From: D37C17 sp964551815
GTDB lineage: Bacteria > Fidelibacterota > Marinisomatia > SCGC-AAA003-L08 > D37C17
Assembly (NCBI GenBank): GCA_964551815.1
Contig: CAZKEL010000035.1
Span: 1-26,062, forward strand
Length of the DNA stretch: 26,062 nucleotides
Direction: 5' to 3'
In this document: piece after piece, positions 8,196 to 15,325 of the stretch
How the letters are laid out: each line of letters starts with the position of its first letter
Position numbering within the stretch: the first letter of the stretch is position 1
The notes under the pieces: generated by a model
What the model was told of the DNA's origin: nothing
Database searches by the model: none
What the model saw: the letters and a program-made list of their open reading frames with translations, nothing else
Translations under genes and position numbers: made by a program

Positions 8196-8460
8196 ATCTG
8201 TGCACCGGCAGTTGTGTTTTCTGGTCAAATGATCTGAAATACAGCCAGCTCGGTTCCAGGAATTTACGGCACATAAACCAAATTTCTACCGCTGCTTCCT
8301 CCCGGACCTGACGGGATTAAAAACAGGATTATTGCGTAAAGCTGAAACTTTCATCACCGCTTATATCCCATTTCATATTCAGCAAAACCCTTCTACCGGC
8401 ATTCAATCCTGCATAAGCGGATTTCAGGTTACAGGGAACCGCTAGCTCCCCATCTAGCAC
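8196..8460 (-). ncRNA. ffs: Signal recognition particle RNA, large type with Alu domain
   Basis: Domain IV is unmistakable: GTCAGGTCC, a GGGA tetraloop (8303-8300), then GGAAGCAGC. On both sides the match continues to the Bacillus-type large SRP RNA as I remember it. The 5' end reads GTGCTAGATGGGGAGCTAGC then GGTTCCCTGTAACC (Alu-like UGUAA loop; AGCGG/CCGCT can pair). The 3' part reads TATGTGCCG, CCTGGAACCGAGCTGGCTG and ends CCGGTGCACAG. Length is about 265 nt, against about 270 in Bacillus and about 114 for E. coli 4.5S. Ends are estimated to within about 10 nt; a T6 run (8193-8188) may terminate it. It would pair with Ffh for co-translational membrane targeting. Location just upstream of dnaX is a known arrangement. 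Confidence 0.93.
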
Positions 8461-8545
8461 AGATATAAATTTACTTGTTTTCCTAATTTGGAAGGGTTGC
8501 AAATTTAAAGGGATTTCAATGTAATTCGGGAAGAAAATGACAATT

Positions 8546-9316
8546 TTAATTAGCACCTGATTTTGACAATTCTATACTGTATCCCGACTTAGTATAAATG
8601 GTACCATGATTATTAAAATCTGACTCATCTTCGATGGTGGGTTGGGGTTTTTCCAGATTGAATCTCCACAGAGCAACCAGTGAATCATAATAGGAATACC
8701 GGTAATAATCTCCAAATTTATTGGGATGCTGCGTCTGAAATTGAATGGTGCTGTCTGCCAGAGGAGTATTCCAAAGACGCACTTCATCAATATAGCCATA
8801 CCAGAAATTCTCCAAAATGGTTCTGGACTCATTCGCCATAGCTCCTATCGCAAGGGTAGCACCAGAGACATCTATGCTTTTTTCCGCTGAAGTGGAAAAC
8901 TCAGTATCGTTTACCAAAAATCTATATCCCCCTGTATCAGAAAAGAAAAAGGAGAACAAATGAAATTCATTCGCTTTTGACCAATCTACCCCCGTTAATT
9001 GTGTAGAAATAACCTGAGAGTTTACAACGGTAGTACCATATTCCGGATTTCCTGCATCTCTGAAAAATGCCAATTTTGTACTATTGTTTTCATCTATAAT
9101 GGAAAAAAGTGCCGGAGCTTCTGAAACATTCAATTCCCCGCCTGATACCCAAAACTGCAGGGTAAAATCTCCACCGCCCAGTTTCAGGCTGTCCAAACGA
9201 TTGGTTTCCATCCAGCTTCCCCCTTTGAACAGAAGGCTGTTGTAAAGGTTTGATTGGGTTACCAAATCAATACAGGAAACCAGCAGTATGGGAAGAAAAC
9301 CTATTATTTTTCTCAT
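8546..9316 (-). CDS. Lipoprotein with LamG/concanavalin-like domain
   Basis: A 256-aa putative lipoprotein: MRKIIGFLPILLVSC gives a lipobox with C15 as the lipidated residue. The rest matches the LamG-like (Laminin_G_3) jelly-roll fold: LLFKGGSWMETNRLDSLKLG, FTLQFWVSG, a central YRFLVNDTEF strand, then YGYIDEVRLWNTPLADSTIQ and the closing LVALWRFNLEKPQPTIEDES with NNHGTIY. Such domains bind carbohydrate or mediate surface contacts; the ligand is unknown. I chose ATG at 9316 because it makes an ATGA overlap with the upstream lipoprotein gene and begins directly at the signal peptide. An in-frame GTG at 9328 would add four residues. It follows the FN3-like lipoprotein and precedes the SRP RNA by 85 nt. 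Confidence 0.85.
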   Translation of the reverse strand: MRKIIGFLPILLVSCIDLVTQSNLYNSLLFKGGSWMETNRLDSLKLGGGDFTLQFWVSGGELNVSEAPALFSIIDENNSTKLAFFRDAGNPEYGTTVVNSQVISTQLTGVDWSKANEFHLFSFFFSDTGGYRFLVNDTEFSTSAEKSIDVSGATLAIGAMANESRTILENFWYGYIDEVRLWNTPLADSTIQFQTQHPNKFGDYYRYSYYDSLVALWRFNLEKPQPTIEDESDFNNHGTIYTKSGYSIELSKSGAN

Positions 9317-10395
9317 GGCAGCGACCACCCGGCAACATAATTACTGTATTGTCGCCTTCCGTTAACATCCACCACTGCTACAGAATAATAGAAGGTTGTC
9401 CCGCTGCCTGCGTTTCTGTCCATGAAATGGTCAATATTTTGGTCGGGGATTACTGCCATCCGGTATCCATTCGTCTGATCGCTATCGGGAGATCTCCAAA
9501 TTTCATATTGGTAGAAATATTTGCTCATTGTTCCCGGTGTCCAGGATGCCTGGATATATCCTTCTCTGTTAGTGGTGACATCTGAGGAGGAAATGGAAAC
9601 TTTTGAGGGTTTTGAAAAGTCTGTATAATTATAAATAAAACTGCTGCGTTTAAAAGCTCCTGCCCAGGTTTCTAAAAGGTAGTAGAATGAAAAGTCCCCT
9701 GGAGTTTCCTGTACCATTGAATCAATATAGGTACTGTCGGTAAAAGAAAAATCTCCCAGTTTTACACAATTGTCGCAGGATGATGGATCAAGCAATTCAT
9801 CTGCATTATTTTTCTCTGCTCTGAATAAAGTGTATTTTGAAAAATTTTCCGGTTTTTCAGGAGTTGGAAACCAACTTAGAATACGTTTATACTTATTGAA
9901 TTTTTTATCTGTAAAAGGCTCACCCTCATTCCAAACTCCATTTGCATCAAGATCAGTGTAGGTTTCATTTTCATCCCAGATCCCATTTCCTTCTTTCACA
10001 ACCTCCATCTCCATTTTGAAAGAATAAACAGCAAATACCGGGCGAGTAAATATTTGAATCGTATCGGTGTAGGTTATGCTCTCCTTCTCAACCCTTACCT
10101 CTATATCCCTGAACTCACCGGGAAACATATCAGTAAAAGTATAAGAATTCCCCGTTTGATTGATGGAATTCCCCGAACTTATATCGGTGAGAATGGCTGC
10201 ACCATCACCCTCAGACCAATATATAGTCACCGTTTGTAAATTACTTCCTGAATCAAAACTGGACAAATTTAACTTAAATAAGGGAGTCGGTAAGTCCGGG
10301 GGGAGATTGGTAATTAGTTGAGTAGATTCCTTTTTGCAGCTGTAAAAAACCAGACTGACAATTAATAGAAAAAATCGGTTACTTATCAGAAACAT
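9313..10395 (-). CDS. Lipoprotein with FN3-like domains and a doubled NG-W-E motif
   Basis: The 360-aa product starts with a lipoprotein signal (LLIVSLVFYSCKK, C20). An Ig/FN3-like domain follows (about 35-120). Residues 137-163 hold two copies of a short acidic motif, NGIWDENETYTD and NGVWNEGEPFTD. Two FN3-like segments then follow: RILSWFPTPEKPENFSKYTL with LFRAEK, and IQASWTPGTMSKYFYQYEIW with RSPD. Acidic NG-W-E-GE-FTD motifs recur in surface proteins of FCB-type bacteria and may bind calcium; both statements are from memory and inference. C205 and C208 (CDNC) could form a disulfide. Its ATG lies 17 nt inside the end of dnaG, so it is likely co-transcribed with primase. The specific function is unknown. 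Confidence 0.82.
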   Translation of the reverse strand: MFLISNRFFLLIVSLVFYSCKKESTQLITNLPPDLPTPLFKLNLSSFDSGSNLQTVTIYWSEGDGAAILTDISSGNSINQTGNSYTFTDMFPGEFRDIEVRVEKESITYTDTIQIFTRPVFAVYSFKMEMEVVKEGNGIWDENETYTDLDANGVWNEGEPFTDKKFNKYKRILSWFPTPEKPENFSKYTLFRAEKNNADELLDPSSCDNCVKLGDFSFTDSTYIDSMVQETPGDFSFYYLLETWAGAFKRSSFIYNYTDFSKPSKVSISSSDVTTNREGYIQASWTPGTMSKYFYQYEIWRSPDSDQTNGYRMAVIPDQNIDHFMDRNAGSGTTFYYSVAVVDVNGRRQYSNYVAGWSLP

Positions 10396-12163
10396 GAATT
10401 CTTAATTCTTTCTTTTTTAATTGAAATGCTTCAATTTCTTTCATAACAGGGAGAGGATCCTTTCCGGAAGACTCAGAATTTTTAAGTACTTCCCTCAATG
10501 CATCAATTTGAGTATTTATCCAGTTTTTCTCCATACGAAGAACACATTCTCTGGCATTTTCCATAGTTGAATTCAGATTATCCAAATCAAAAAGCAAGTC
10601 AGCAAGAAGCCTTCTGTCTTTCTCCTCCTTCAATTCGTCCATAACTATCCCTGCCTCCGGAGTGTTTTTTGAATGCAAATGGATATAAACTTTCTCAAAA
10701 ATATCCTGAGTCTGTTTGGAGGTAAACCACTCCTTTTTCACAAACTCAAAAAGATATAACCGGATTTTTTCATCTTTAACAAAGCATAGCCGTAATAAAT
10801 CATTTTCCAACAATTGTGTTTTTTCCCGTTGAACTAAATTGGAACCTTCTTCCTTTTTTCTAAACTCAGCCTGACGGTCTTTACGGTTTAATGAGGACTG
10901 CAAAGTATGGAAAATAGAGTCAGTACTCACTCCCATTAAGTCACTGAGGCTGCGCGCATTCAGTTCGCGGTTTACAGGATCTTTAATCTGCACAAGTTCC
11001 AAAATAACTTCATTGATAAAGGCAGACTTACCTGCATTGGTTTGGAGGTCACCTGTATAATGCTGATGGTGGAAGGGTAGAAGCTGTCCGGCCTTTTCTA
11101 CAGCAGTTAAAAAGGGTTGAGGACCTTCTTGTTTCACCCAGTCATCAGGGTCCATTCCTTCAGGTAGGGTTACAATTTTTGGGGTAATACCAGATCTTAG
11201 CAGCACATATCCTGCCCGGATAGCAGCTGCAATTCCTGCTTTGTCACCGTCATAGGCCAGGGTGACTTCATTGCAGAAACGCTTCAATTGAATGGCATGG
11301 TCGTCAGTGAATGCTGTTCCGGATACTGCCACAATATTATGTATTTCTGCCTGGTAAAGTTGGAGAAAGTCAAGGTAGCCTTCAACCACTATGGCTGACC
11401 CTGCATCTCGAATAGCCGTTTTACTTTCATGAAGCCCATAAAGAATTTTACTTTTGAAATATATAGCGGTTTCAGGAGAATTCACATATTTTGCCGGGTC
11501 ATTATTGTTATAGACCCTGCCGGCAAAAGCAGTAACCTTTCCTGATGTATTAAAAATACTGAACATGATTCGGCTGCGGAAGCGGTCCATATAACCGTAT
11601 TTAGTGTCAATGAATAGTCCGGACTGTTTTAAGGCATCACCACTGATTCCTGCCTCCCGGAAGAGTTTTAACAGCACATCTTTATGATTGGGACTGTACC
11701 CCAATTTAAATTTTTTAATAGTTTCACGGGTGAGTCCACGATCTTCTAAATGCTTCAGGACTTTCACACCCTCATCTTTTCCCAGGTTTTTCAAATAATA
11801 AATGGAAGCTTTTTCATGTATATCAAATAATTGACTGATGATATCCTGTGAATGCCCTGGTGTTTCCTCAAGTTGCAGATCAATGCCATATTGATCCGCT
11901 AATTGTTTTACTGCTTCTACAAATCCCAAATTTTCGATTGCCATGATAAAATTTATGGAACCACCTCCGGCACCACAGCCAAAGCATTTATATATCTGCC
12001 GTTGAGGATTTACCGAAAAGGAGGGTGTTTTTTCACCATGAAAGGGACAGAGTCCGAAAAAGTTTCTGCCCTTTTTTTTCAGATCAACATAGCCGGATAC
12101 TACTTCTATTATATCTGCCGTGCTGCGAATTTGTTCAATTATCTGTTCAGAAATGCGAGCCAT
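10379..12163 (-). CDS. dnaG: DNA primase
   Basis: The 594-aa DnaG synthesises RNA primers at the fork. The N-terminal CHC2 zinc domain has LCPFHGEKTPSFSV and KCFGCGAGG (C39, H42, C60, C63). The RNA-polymerase core with TOPRIM has VVEGYLD (E261), VAVSGTAFT and LAYDGDKAG (D305, D307). A C-terminal helicase-interaction region follows (about 430-594). The frame is open upstream to 12289, but MARISEQIIEQIR at 12163 is the canonical family start, and the best promoter (-10 at 12245-12250) would start transcription near 12238, excluding the longest form. No SD precedes the ATG, and the leader is pyrimidine-rich (CCTCTCCTC directly before it). It overlaps the following lipoprotein gene by 17 nt. Confidence 0.96.
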   Translation of the reverse strand: MARISEQIIEQIRSTADIIEVVSGYVDLKKKGRNFFGLCPFHGEKTPSFSVNPQRQIYKCFGCGAGGGSINFIMAIENLGFVEAVKQLADQYGIDLQLEETPGHSQDIISQLFDIHEKASIYYLKNLGKDEGVKVLKHLEDRGLTRETIKKFKLGYSPNHKDVLLKLFREAGISGDALKQSGLFIDTKYGYMDRFRSRIMFSIFNTSGKVTAFAGRVYNNNDPAKYVNSPETAIYFKSKILYGLHESKTAIRDAGSAIVVEGYLDFLQLYQAEIHNIVAVSGTAFTDDHAIQLKRFCNEVTLAYDGDKAGIAAAIRAGYVLLRSGITPKIVTLPEGMDPDDWVKQEGPQPFLTAVEKAGQLLPFHHQHYTGDLQTNAGKSAFINEVILELVQIKDPVNRELNARSLSDLMGVSTDSIFHTLQSSLNRKDRQAEFRKKEEGSNLVQREKTQLLENDLLRLCFVKDEKIRLYLFEFVKKEWFTSKQTQDIFEKVYIHLHSKNTPEAGIVMDELKEEKDRRLLADLLFDLDNLNSTMENARECVLRMEKNWINTQIDALREVLKNSESSGKDPLPVMKEIEAFQLKKKELRIHVSDK

Positions 12164-12244
12164 GAGGAGAGGAAAATTACAGCGATCTTTACTAAGGAGG
12201 TGACATCTTTTCATCAATATACACCATTGATTGATGTCGTTCTT

Positions 12245-12253
12245 ATTATAACA
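12245..12253 (-). promoter_or_regulatory. Extended -10 promoter of dnaG
   Basis: The minus strand reads TGTTATAAT, a perfect TGn-TATAAT extended -10. No strong -35 sits 17 nt upstream, which is acceptable for extended -10 promoters. The predicted transcription start is near 12238, leaving a leader of about 75 nt before the dnaG ATG at 12163. Confidence 0.55.
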
Positions 12254-12276
12254 CCACGGAACAGTTAAACACTTAT

Positions 12277-12290
12277 TGTGAGAATTCACA
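12277..12290. promoter_or_regulatory. TGTGA-N4-TCACA dyad (possible operator)
   Basis: This is a perfect 5-bp-arm dyad with a 4-nt spacer (GAAT). Its centre lies about 45 nt upstream of the predicted dnaG start, a usual place for an activator of the CRP/FNR family. The half-sites resemble CRP, but the spacer length is that of FNR-like sites. No regulator gene is in the window. Confidence 0.35.
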
Positions 12291-12352
12291 TAAAAAATTT
12301 CTACGTTTGATGATTAGCTGTTGTCCTAAAGGTATAGCCATTCTTCAATCAT

Positions 12353-12364
12353 TCAACCGGTTGA
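12353..12364. repeat. 12-bp perfect palindrome TCAACCGGTTGA
   Basis: A perfect 12-bp palindrome sits in the dnaG/acylase divergent region, about 90 nt upstream of the plus-strand promoter candidate. It may be a regulator site. The region 12164-12500 contains no gene that I can support; it holds this site, the two dyads and the two promoters listed. Confidence 0.35.
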
Positions 12365-12374
12365 GCTGCTAAAT

Positions 12375-12397
12375 AAAATTAATACATAATTAATTTT
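12375..12397. repeat. AT-rich inverted repeat, 9-bp arms
   Basis: AAAATTAAT and ATTAATTTT flank ACATA, a perfect 9-bp inverted repeat lying about 47 nt upstream of the -33 element of the acylase promoter candidate. It is too AT-rich to be a strong terminator, so an operator or UP-like element is more likely. Confidence 0.4.
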
Positions 12398-12443
12398 GTC
12401 CGTATCGATTTGAAGTGTTTCTGTACCATAGTATATTTTAAAA

Positions 12444-12474
12444 TTTGATTTTATTCAAATAACATCTAACTTTA
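12444..12474 (+). promoter_or_regulatory. Bacteroidota-like promoter (TTTG-N19-TAACTTTA) for the acylase gene
   Basis: TTTG at 12444-12447 is followed after exactly 19 nt by TAACTTTA (12467-12474). This matches the Bacteroides pattern TTTG-N19-TAnnTTTG at all but the last base. Transcription would start around 12481, about 20 nt before the TTG start codon at 12501. Confidence 0.4.
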
Positions 12475-12500
12475 GATTTTACCTCAATCACAGAATTATT

Positions 12501-14984
12501 TTGACTAAACTACGATTTTTGATTTTACCCTTTTTAACCCTTTGCCTTTTCTGGGTACTTAATACCCGAATTGGAAACGTACCTCCATTGGGTAAATTTT
12601 TAGATCCTTTCCATGGTTACCTCTCCCTGGTGGGCAGTGATGACATCCACCGCTTAGATATCAACGACCTACAGCTTAAATCCCCTGTTCACATTGTATT
12701 TGATTCCCTGCGTATTCCCCATATTTTTGCTGAAAATGAGGAAGACCTTTACTTTACTCAGGGCTATGTTATGGCATTTGACCGTCTATGGCAGATGGAA
12801 TTCCAAACCCATGCAGCCGGTGGAAGGTTAAGCGAAATTATCGGAGAGAAAGCCCTCCCCTATGACCGCTTTCAAAGGCGGATTGGTATGGTTCACGGTG
12901 CAGAAAAGGGATTGGTTGAGATGAAAAAAGACCCTGTATATTTTAATCTACTTGCATTTACCAGAGGGGTGAATGCTTATATTGAATCACTCAATCCCCA
13001 GGACTATCCACTGGAATATAAAATACTGGATTACGCTCCCGAACCCTGGACACCTCTGAAAACCAGTCTGCTCCTCAAATATATGGCGTGGATGCTCACA
13101 GGCCGCAGTACCGATCTGGTGTATACTCGTCTGTTGAATGATTTTGGATTGGAGATCGTAAATGAACTCTTTCCCATCTTCCCCAAAGATTTTGAACCCA
13201 TTATCCCCCGGGGTACTGAGTTTAATTTTCAAATGGGTGATATTCTTAAACCTGCCTCCCTATACCATACTCAGGCAGATACAACAGATTTATTTATCAG
13301 GGAATTATCGAATTCTACCTTTTTATTTCCAATGGGAGAACAGGAAGGAATTGGCAGCAATAACTGGGCAGTACATGGTTCCCGTACTCAATCAGGAAAT
13401 GCCATTCTGGCTAATGATCCTCATTTAGGGCTGAGTTTACCCTCCATCTGGTATGCGATGCATTTACGATGTCCCACTATGAATGTAATGGGGGTTACTC
13501 TACCTGGTGCCCCGGGAATTATTCTTGGTTTCAATGATCATATTTCCTGGGGGTTCACCAATGGCTACGATGATGTGATGGACTGGTATGATATCCAATT
13601 CAGAGATGGGCAAAAAAATGAATATTGGTATAATAACCGTTGGCATTCAACTACCAAAAAAGTTGAAAAAATTAAAATTCGCGGTGAGGAAACCTTTTAT
13701 GATACTGTCACCTACACCCATCATGGCCCTATAGTTTGGGACAGCATGAACCAAACTCTTCCCGGAGGAAAGTCCAGCATTCGGAATAAACTTCGCCAGA
13801 CTTCTCCCAGTCGGGCATTGCGCTGGTTGGCTCATGATTCTTCAAATGAGCTTCGATCGTTATACCTGGTGAATAAAGCAGAAAACTACACAGATTTTGT
13901 AAAGGCATTGAAATATTTCACCTGCCCAGGTCAAAACATTATTTATTCAGATGTGAAGGGCAATATTGCTATTTGGCATGCAGGAAATCTACCCCTAAAA
14001 TGGAAAGGACAGGGCAGATTCATAATGGATGGATCTGACCCTGCTTACGATTGGCAAGGAATAATCCCCCATGAGGATAAAGCTCATAGTTTTAACCCCC
14101 GTCGGGGGTTTTTAAGCTCCGCCAACCAGCATCCGGTGGATGAAACATATCCCTATTACATGTCTGAGTTTTATTGGCATTCATACCGTGGTGAACAAAT
14201 TAATAACAGACTTGATGGTCTCCATTCAGCTTCTCTTGAAGAAGTAAGAGATATTCAATTAGATAATATTAGTTTGAGGGCCAGGAATCTGCTTCCCGTA
14301 TTTCTATCAAAATTAAAGACAGAGTCTTTGAATACATGGGAAAAAAAATGGGTAGAACTATTGCAAGATTGGAATTTCAGTTATGATGCAGCCTCAATAG
14401 AAGCAACCTTCTATGATACCTGGGAAAAATCCTTTGAAGAATTGGTCTGGACAGACAACTTTGGCCCCGATAATTATCGGTATATCTGGCCACATTTTAA
14501 TACTTTAGATGAACTGGTTCGGTATCATCCCCAATCAATTTGGTTTGATGATAAGCATTCCTCTCAAGTGGAAACCCTTGCAGAATTATGTAATCTCTCC
14601 TTTAAAGAAACCGCTGCAGCAATAGGTGAAATAAAGGAAGAAAAATTAGAAAATTTTCAGTGGCAGTTTACTCGTCAAACTGATTTGAATCATTTAGCTA
14701 AAATCCCCGGGATGGGACGCAATAATTTACCTACTGCAGGTGCCCCGGACATTGTAAATGCAATAGGAGAAACCTTTGGTCCTTCTTGGCGGTTTGCCAT
14801 TGAGATGGGAGTACAAAAAACAGTCTATGGAATTTATCCAGGTGGTCAATCAGGATTTCCCGGAAGTAATTATTATGAAAATATGGTAAATGACTGGGTA
14901 AAAGGAAATTACTATCAACTTTCCTTCCCTCAATCGCCAACTGAATTAACAGGCAGGGCATTAATTTGGGAACCCAATAAATGA
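12501..14984 (+). CDS. Penicillin acylase (Ntn-hydrolase) family amidase
   Basis: This 827-aa enzyme of the penicillin G acylase / acyl-homoserine-lactone acylase family matures by self-cleavage into alpha and beta chains. An N-terminal signal or anchor (MTKLRFLILPFLTLCLFWVL) precedes the alpha chain (about 60-270). The nucleophile is S286 in GIGSNNWAVHGS, the start of the beta chain. Other family landmarks are ILANDPHLGLSLPSIWYAMH, PGAPGIILGFNDHISWGFTN, SANQHPVDETYPYY (expected oxyanion Asn) and YRGEQINNRL. The substrate cannot be read from sequence: beta-lactams, N-acyl-homoserine lactones and other acyl-amides are all possible. The start is a TTG without an SD; no ATG lies near the signal sequence in frame. 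Its stop overlaps the next gene as ATGA. Confidence 0.92.
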   Translation: MTKLRFLILPFLTLCLFWVLNTRIGNVPPLGKFLDPFHGYLSLVGSDDIHRLDINDLQLKSPVHIVFDSLRIPHIFAENEEDLYFTQGYVMAFDRLWQMEFQTHAAGGRLSEIIGEKALPYDRFQRRIGMVHGAEKGLVEMKKDPVYFNLLAFTRGVNAYIESLNPQDYPLEYKILDYAPEPWTPLKTSLLLKYMAWMLTGRSTDLVYTRLLNDFGLEIVNELFPIFPKDFEPIIPRGTEFNFQMGDILKPASLYHTQADTTDLFIRELSNSTFLFPMGEQEGIGSNNWAVHGSRTQSGNAILANDPHLGLSLPSIWYAMHLRCPTMNVMGVTLPGAPGIILGFNDHISWGFTNGYDDVMDWYDIQFRDGQKNEYWYNNRWHSTTKKVEKIKIRGEETFYDTVTYTHHGPIVWDSMNQTLPGGKSSIRNKLRQTSPSRALRWLAHDSSNELRSLYLVNKAENYTDFVKALKYFTCPGQNIIYSDVKGNIAIWHAGNLPLKWKGQGRFIMDGSDPAYDWQGIIPHEDKAHSFNPRRGFLSSANQHPVDETYPYYMSEFYWHSYRGEQINNRLDGLHSASLEEVRDIQLDNISLRARNLLPVFLSKLKTESLNTWEKKWVELLQDWNFSYDAASIEATFYDTWEKSFEELVWTDNFGPDNYRYIWPHFNTLDELVRYHPQSIWFDDKHSSQVETLAELCNLSFKETAAAIGEIKEEKLENFQWQFTRQTDLNHLAKIPGMGRNNLPTAGAPDIVNAIGETFGPSWRFAIEMGVQKTVYGIYPGGQSGFPGSNYYENMVNDWVKGNYYQLSFPQSPTELTGRALIWEPNK

Positions 14985-15325
14985 AGAAAATATTACTATG
15001 CTCCTTCTTTTTGTTTTGTATCCTCCCGTTCACTGCCTGGTGGACTATTGCCTTAATAGTTGGGTTTAACGGTTGGATTTCTTCTTCAAAAAAGGAAGCC
15101 TTGGTTTCCGGTGGAGTTTTAGCTGGTATTGCCTGGCTCCTCCCCATAATTTGGAATTATTTCTCAGGTGGTAAATTGCTCATGGAGAAAGTTGGAACCA
15201 TGCTGGGAGTACCTCATCCCATACTGTTTATTGGAACCTCCATTTTGTTAATTGTAATTATGGGGATGTTAAGTTCCCTCAGTGGATATTTCAGCAGAAA
15301 GATATTTAATGAGCCTTCCTTCTAA
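14981..15325 (+). CDS. Small three-helix membrane protein
   Basis: A 114-aa hydrophobic protein of no family I recognise. Likely membrane segments are residues 4-30, 43-59 and 80-101, with a basic C-terminal end (SRKIFNEPSF). Its ATG overlaps the acylase stop (ATGA), so the two are probably translated together. It may anchor or assist the acylase or be an independent membrane protein. The last 20 nt overlap, tail to tail, the end of the convergent lipoprotein gene. The reading frame is supported by the overlap, the consistent hydrophobic pattern and the KKILLCSFFLFC start. Confidence 0.72.
   Translation: MKKILLCSFFLFCILPFTAWWTIALIVGFNGWISSSKKEALVSGGVLAGIAWLLPIIWNYFSGGKLLMEKVGTMLGVPHPILFIGTSILLIVIMGMLSSLSGYFSRKIFNEPSF

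Noticed and set aside
8329..8556. 75-aa minus-strand open frame upstream of dnaX
   Set aside because: It overlaps the SRP RNA for most of its length, has no recognisable domain, and the RNA match explains the sequence.
9317..9328. GTG start adding four residues to the LamG lipoprotein
   Set aside because: The ATG at 9316 starts directly at the signal peptide and forms an ATGA overlap.
12193..12203. Perfect SD (TAAGGAGGTGA) on the plus strand
   Set aside because: No ATG, GTG or TTG start lies within a usable distance with a sensible frame, so it is not a ribosome site for a plus-strand gene; treated only as an anti-SD look-alike on the minus strand.
11903..12268. 121-aa plus-strand open frame over the dnaG start
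   Set aside because: Antisense to the CHC2 zinc domain; the frame has no recognisable product.
12164..12289. 42-residue N-terminal extension of DnaG
   Set aside because: Cys-rich and unlike any primase start; the best promoter lies inside this stretch and MARISEQ is the family start.
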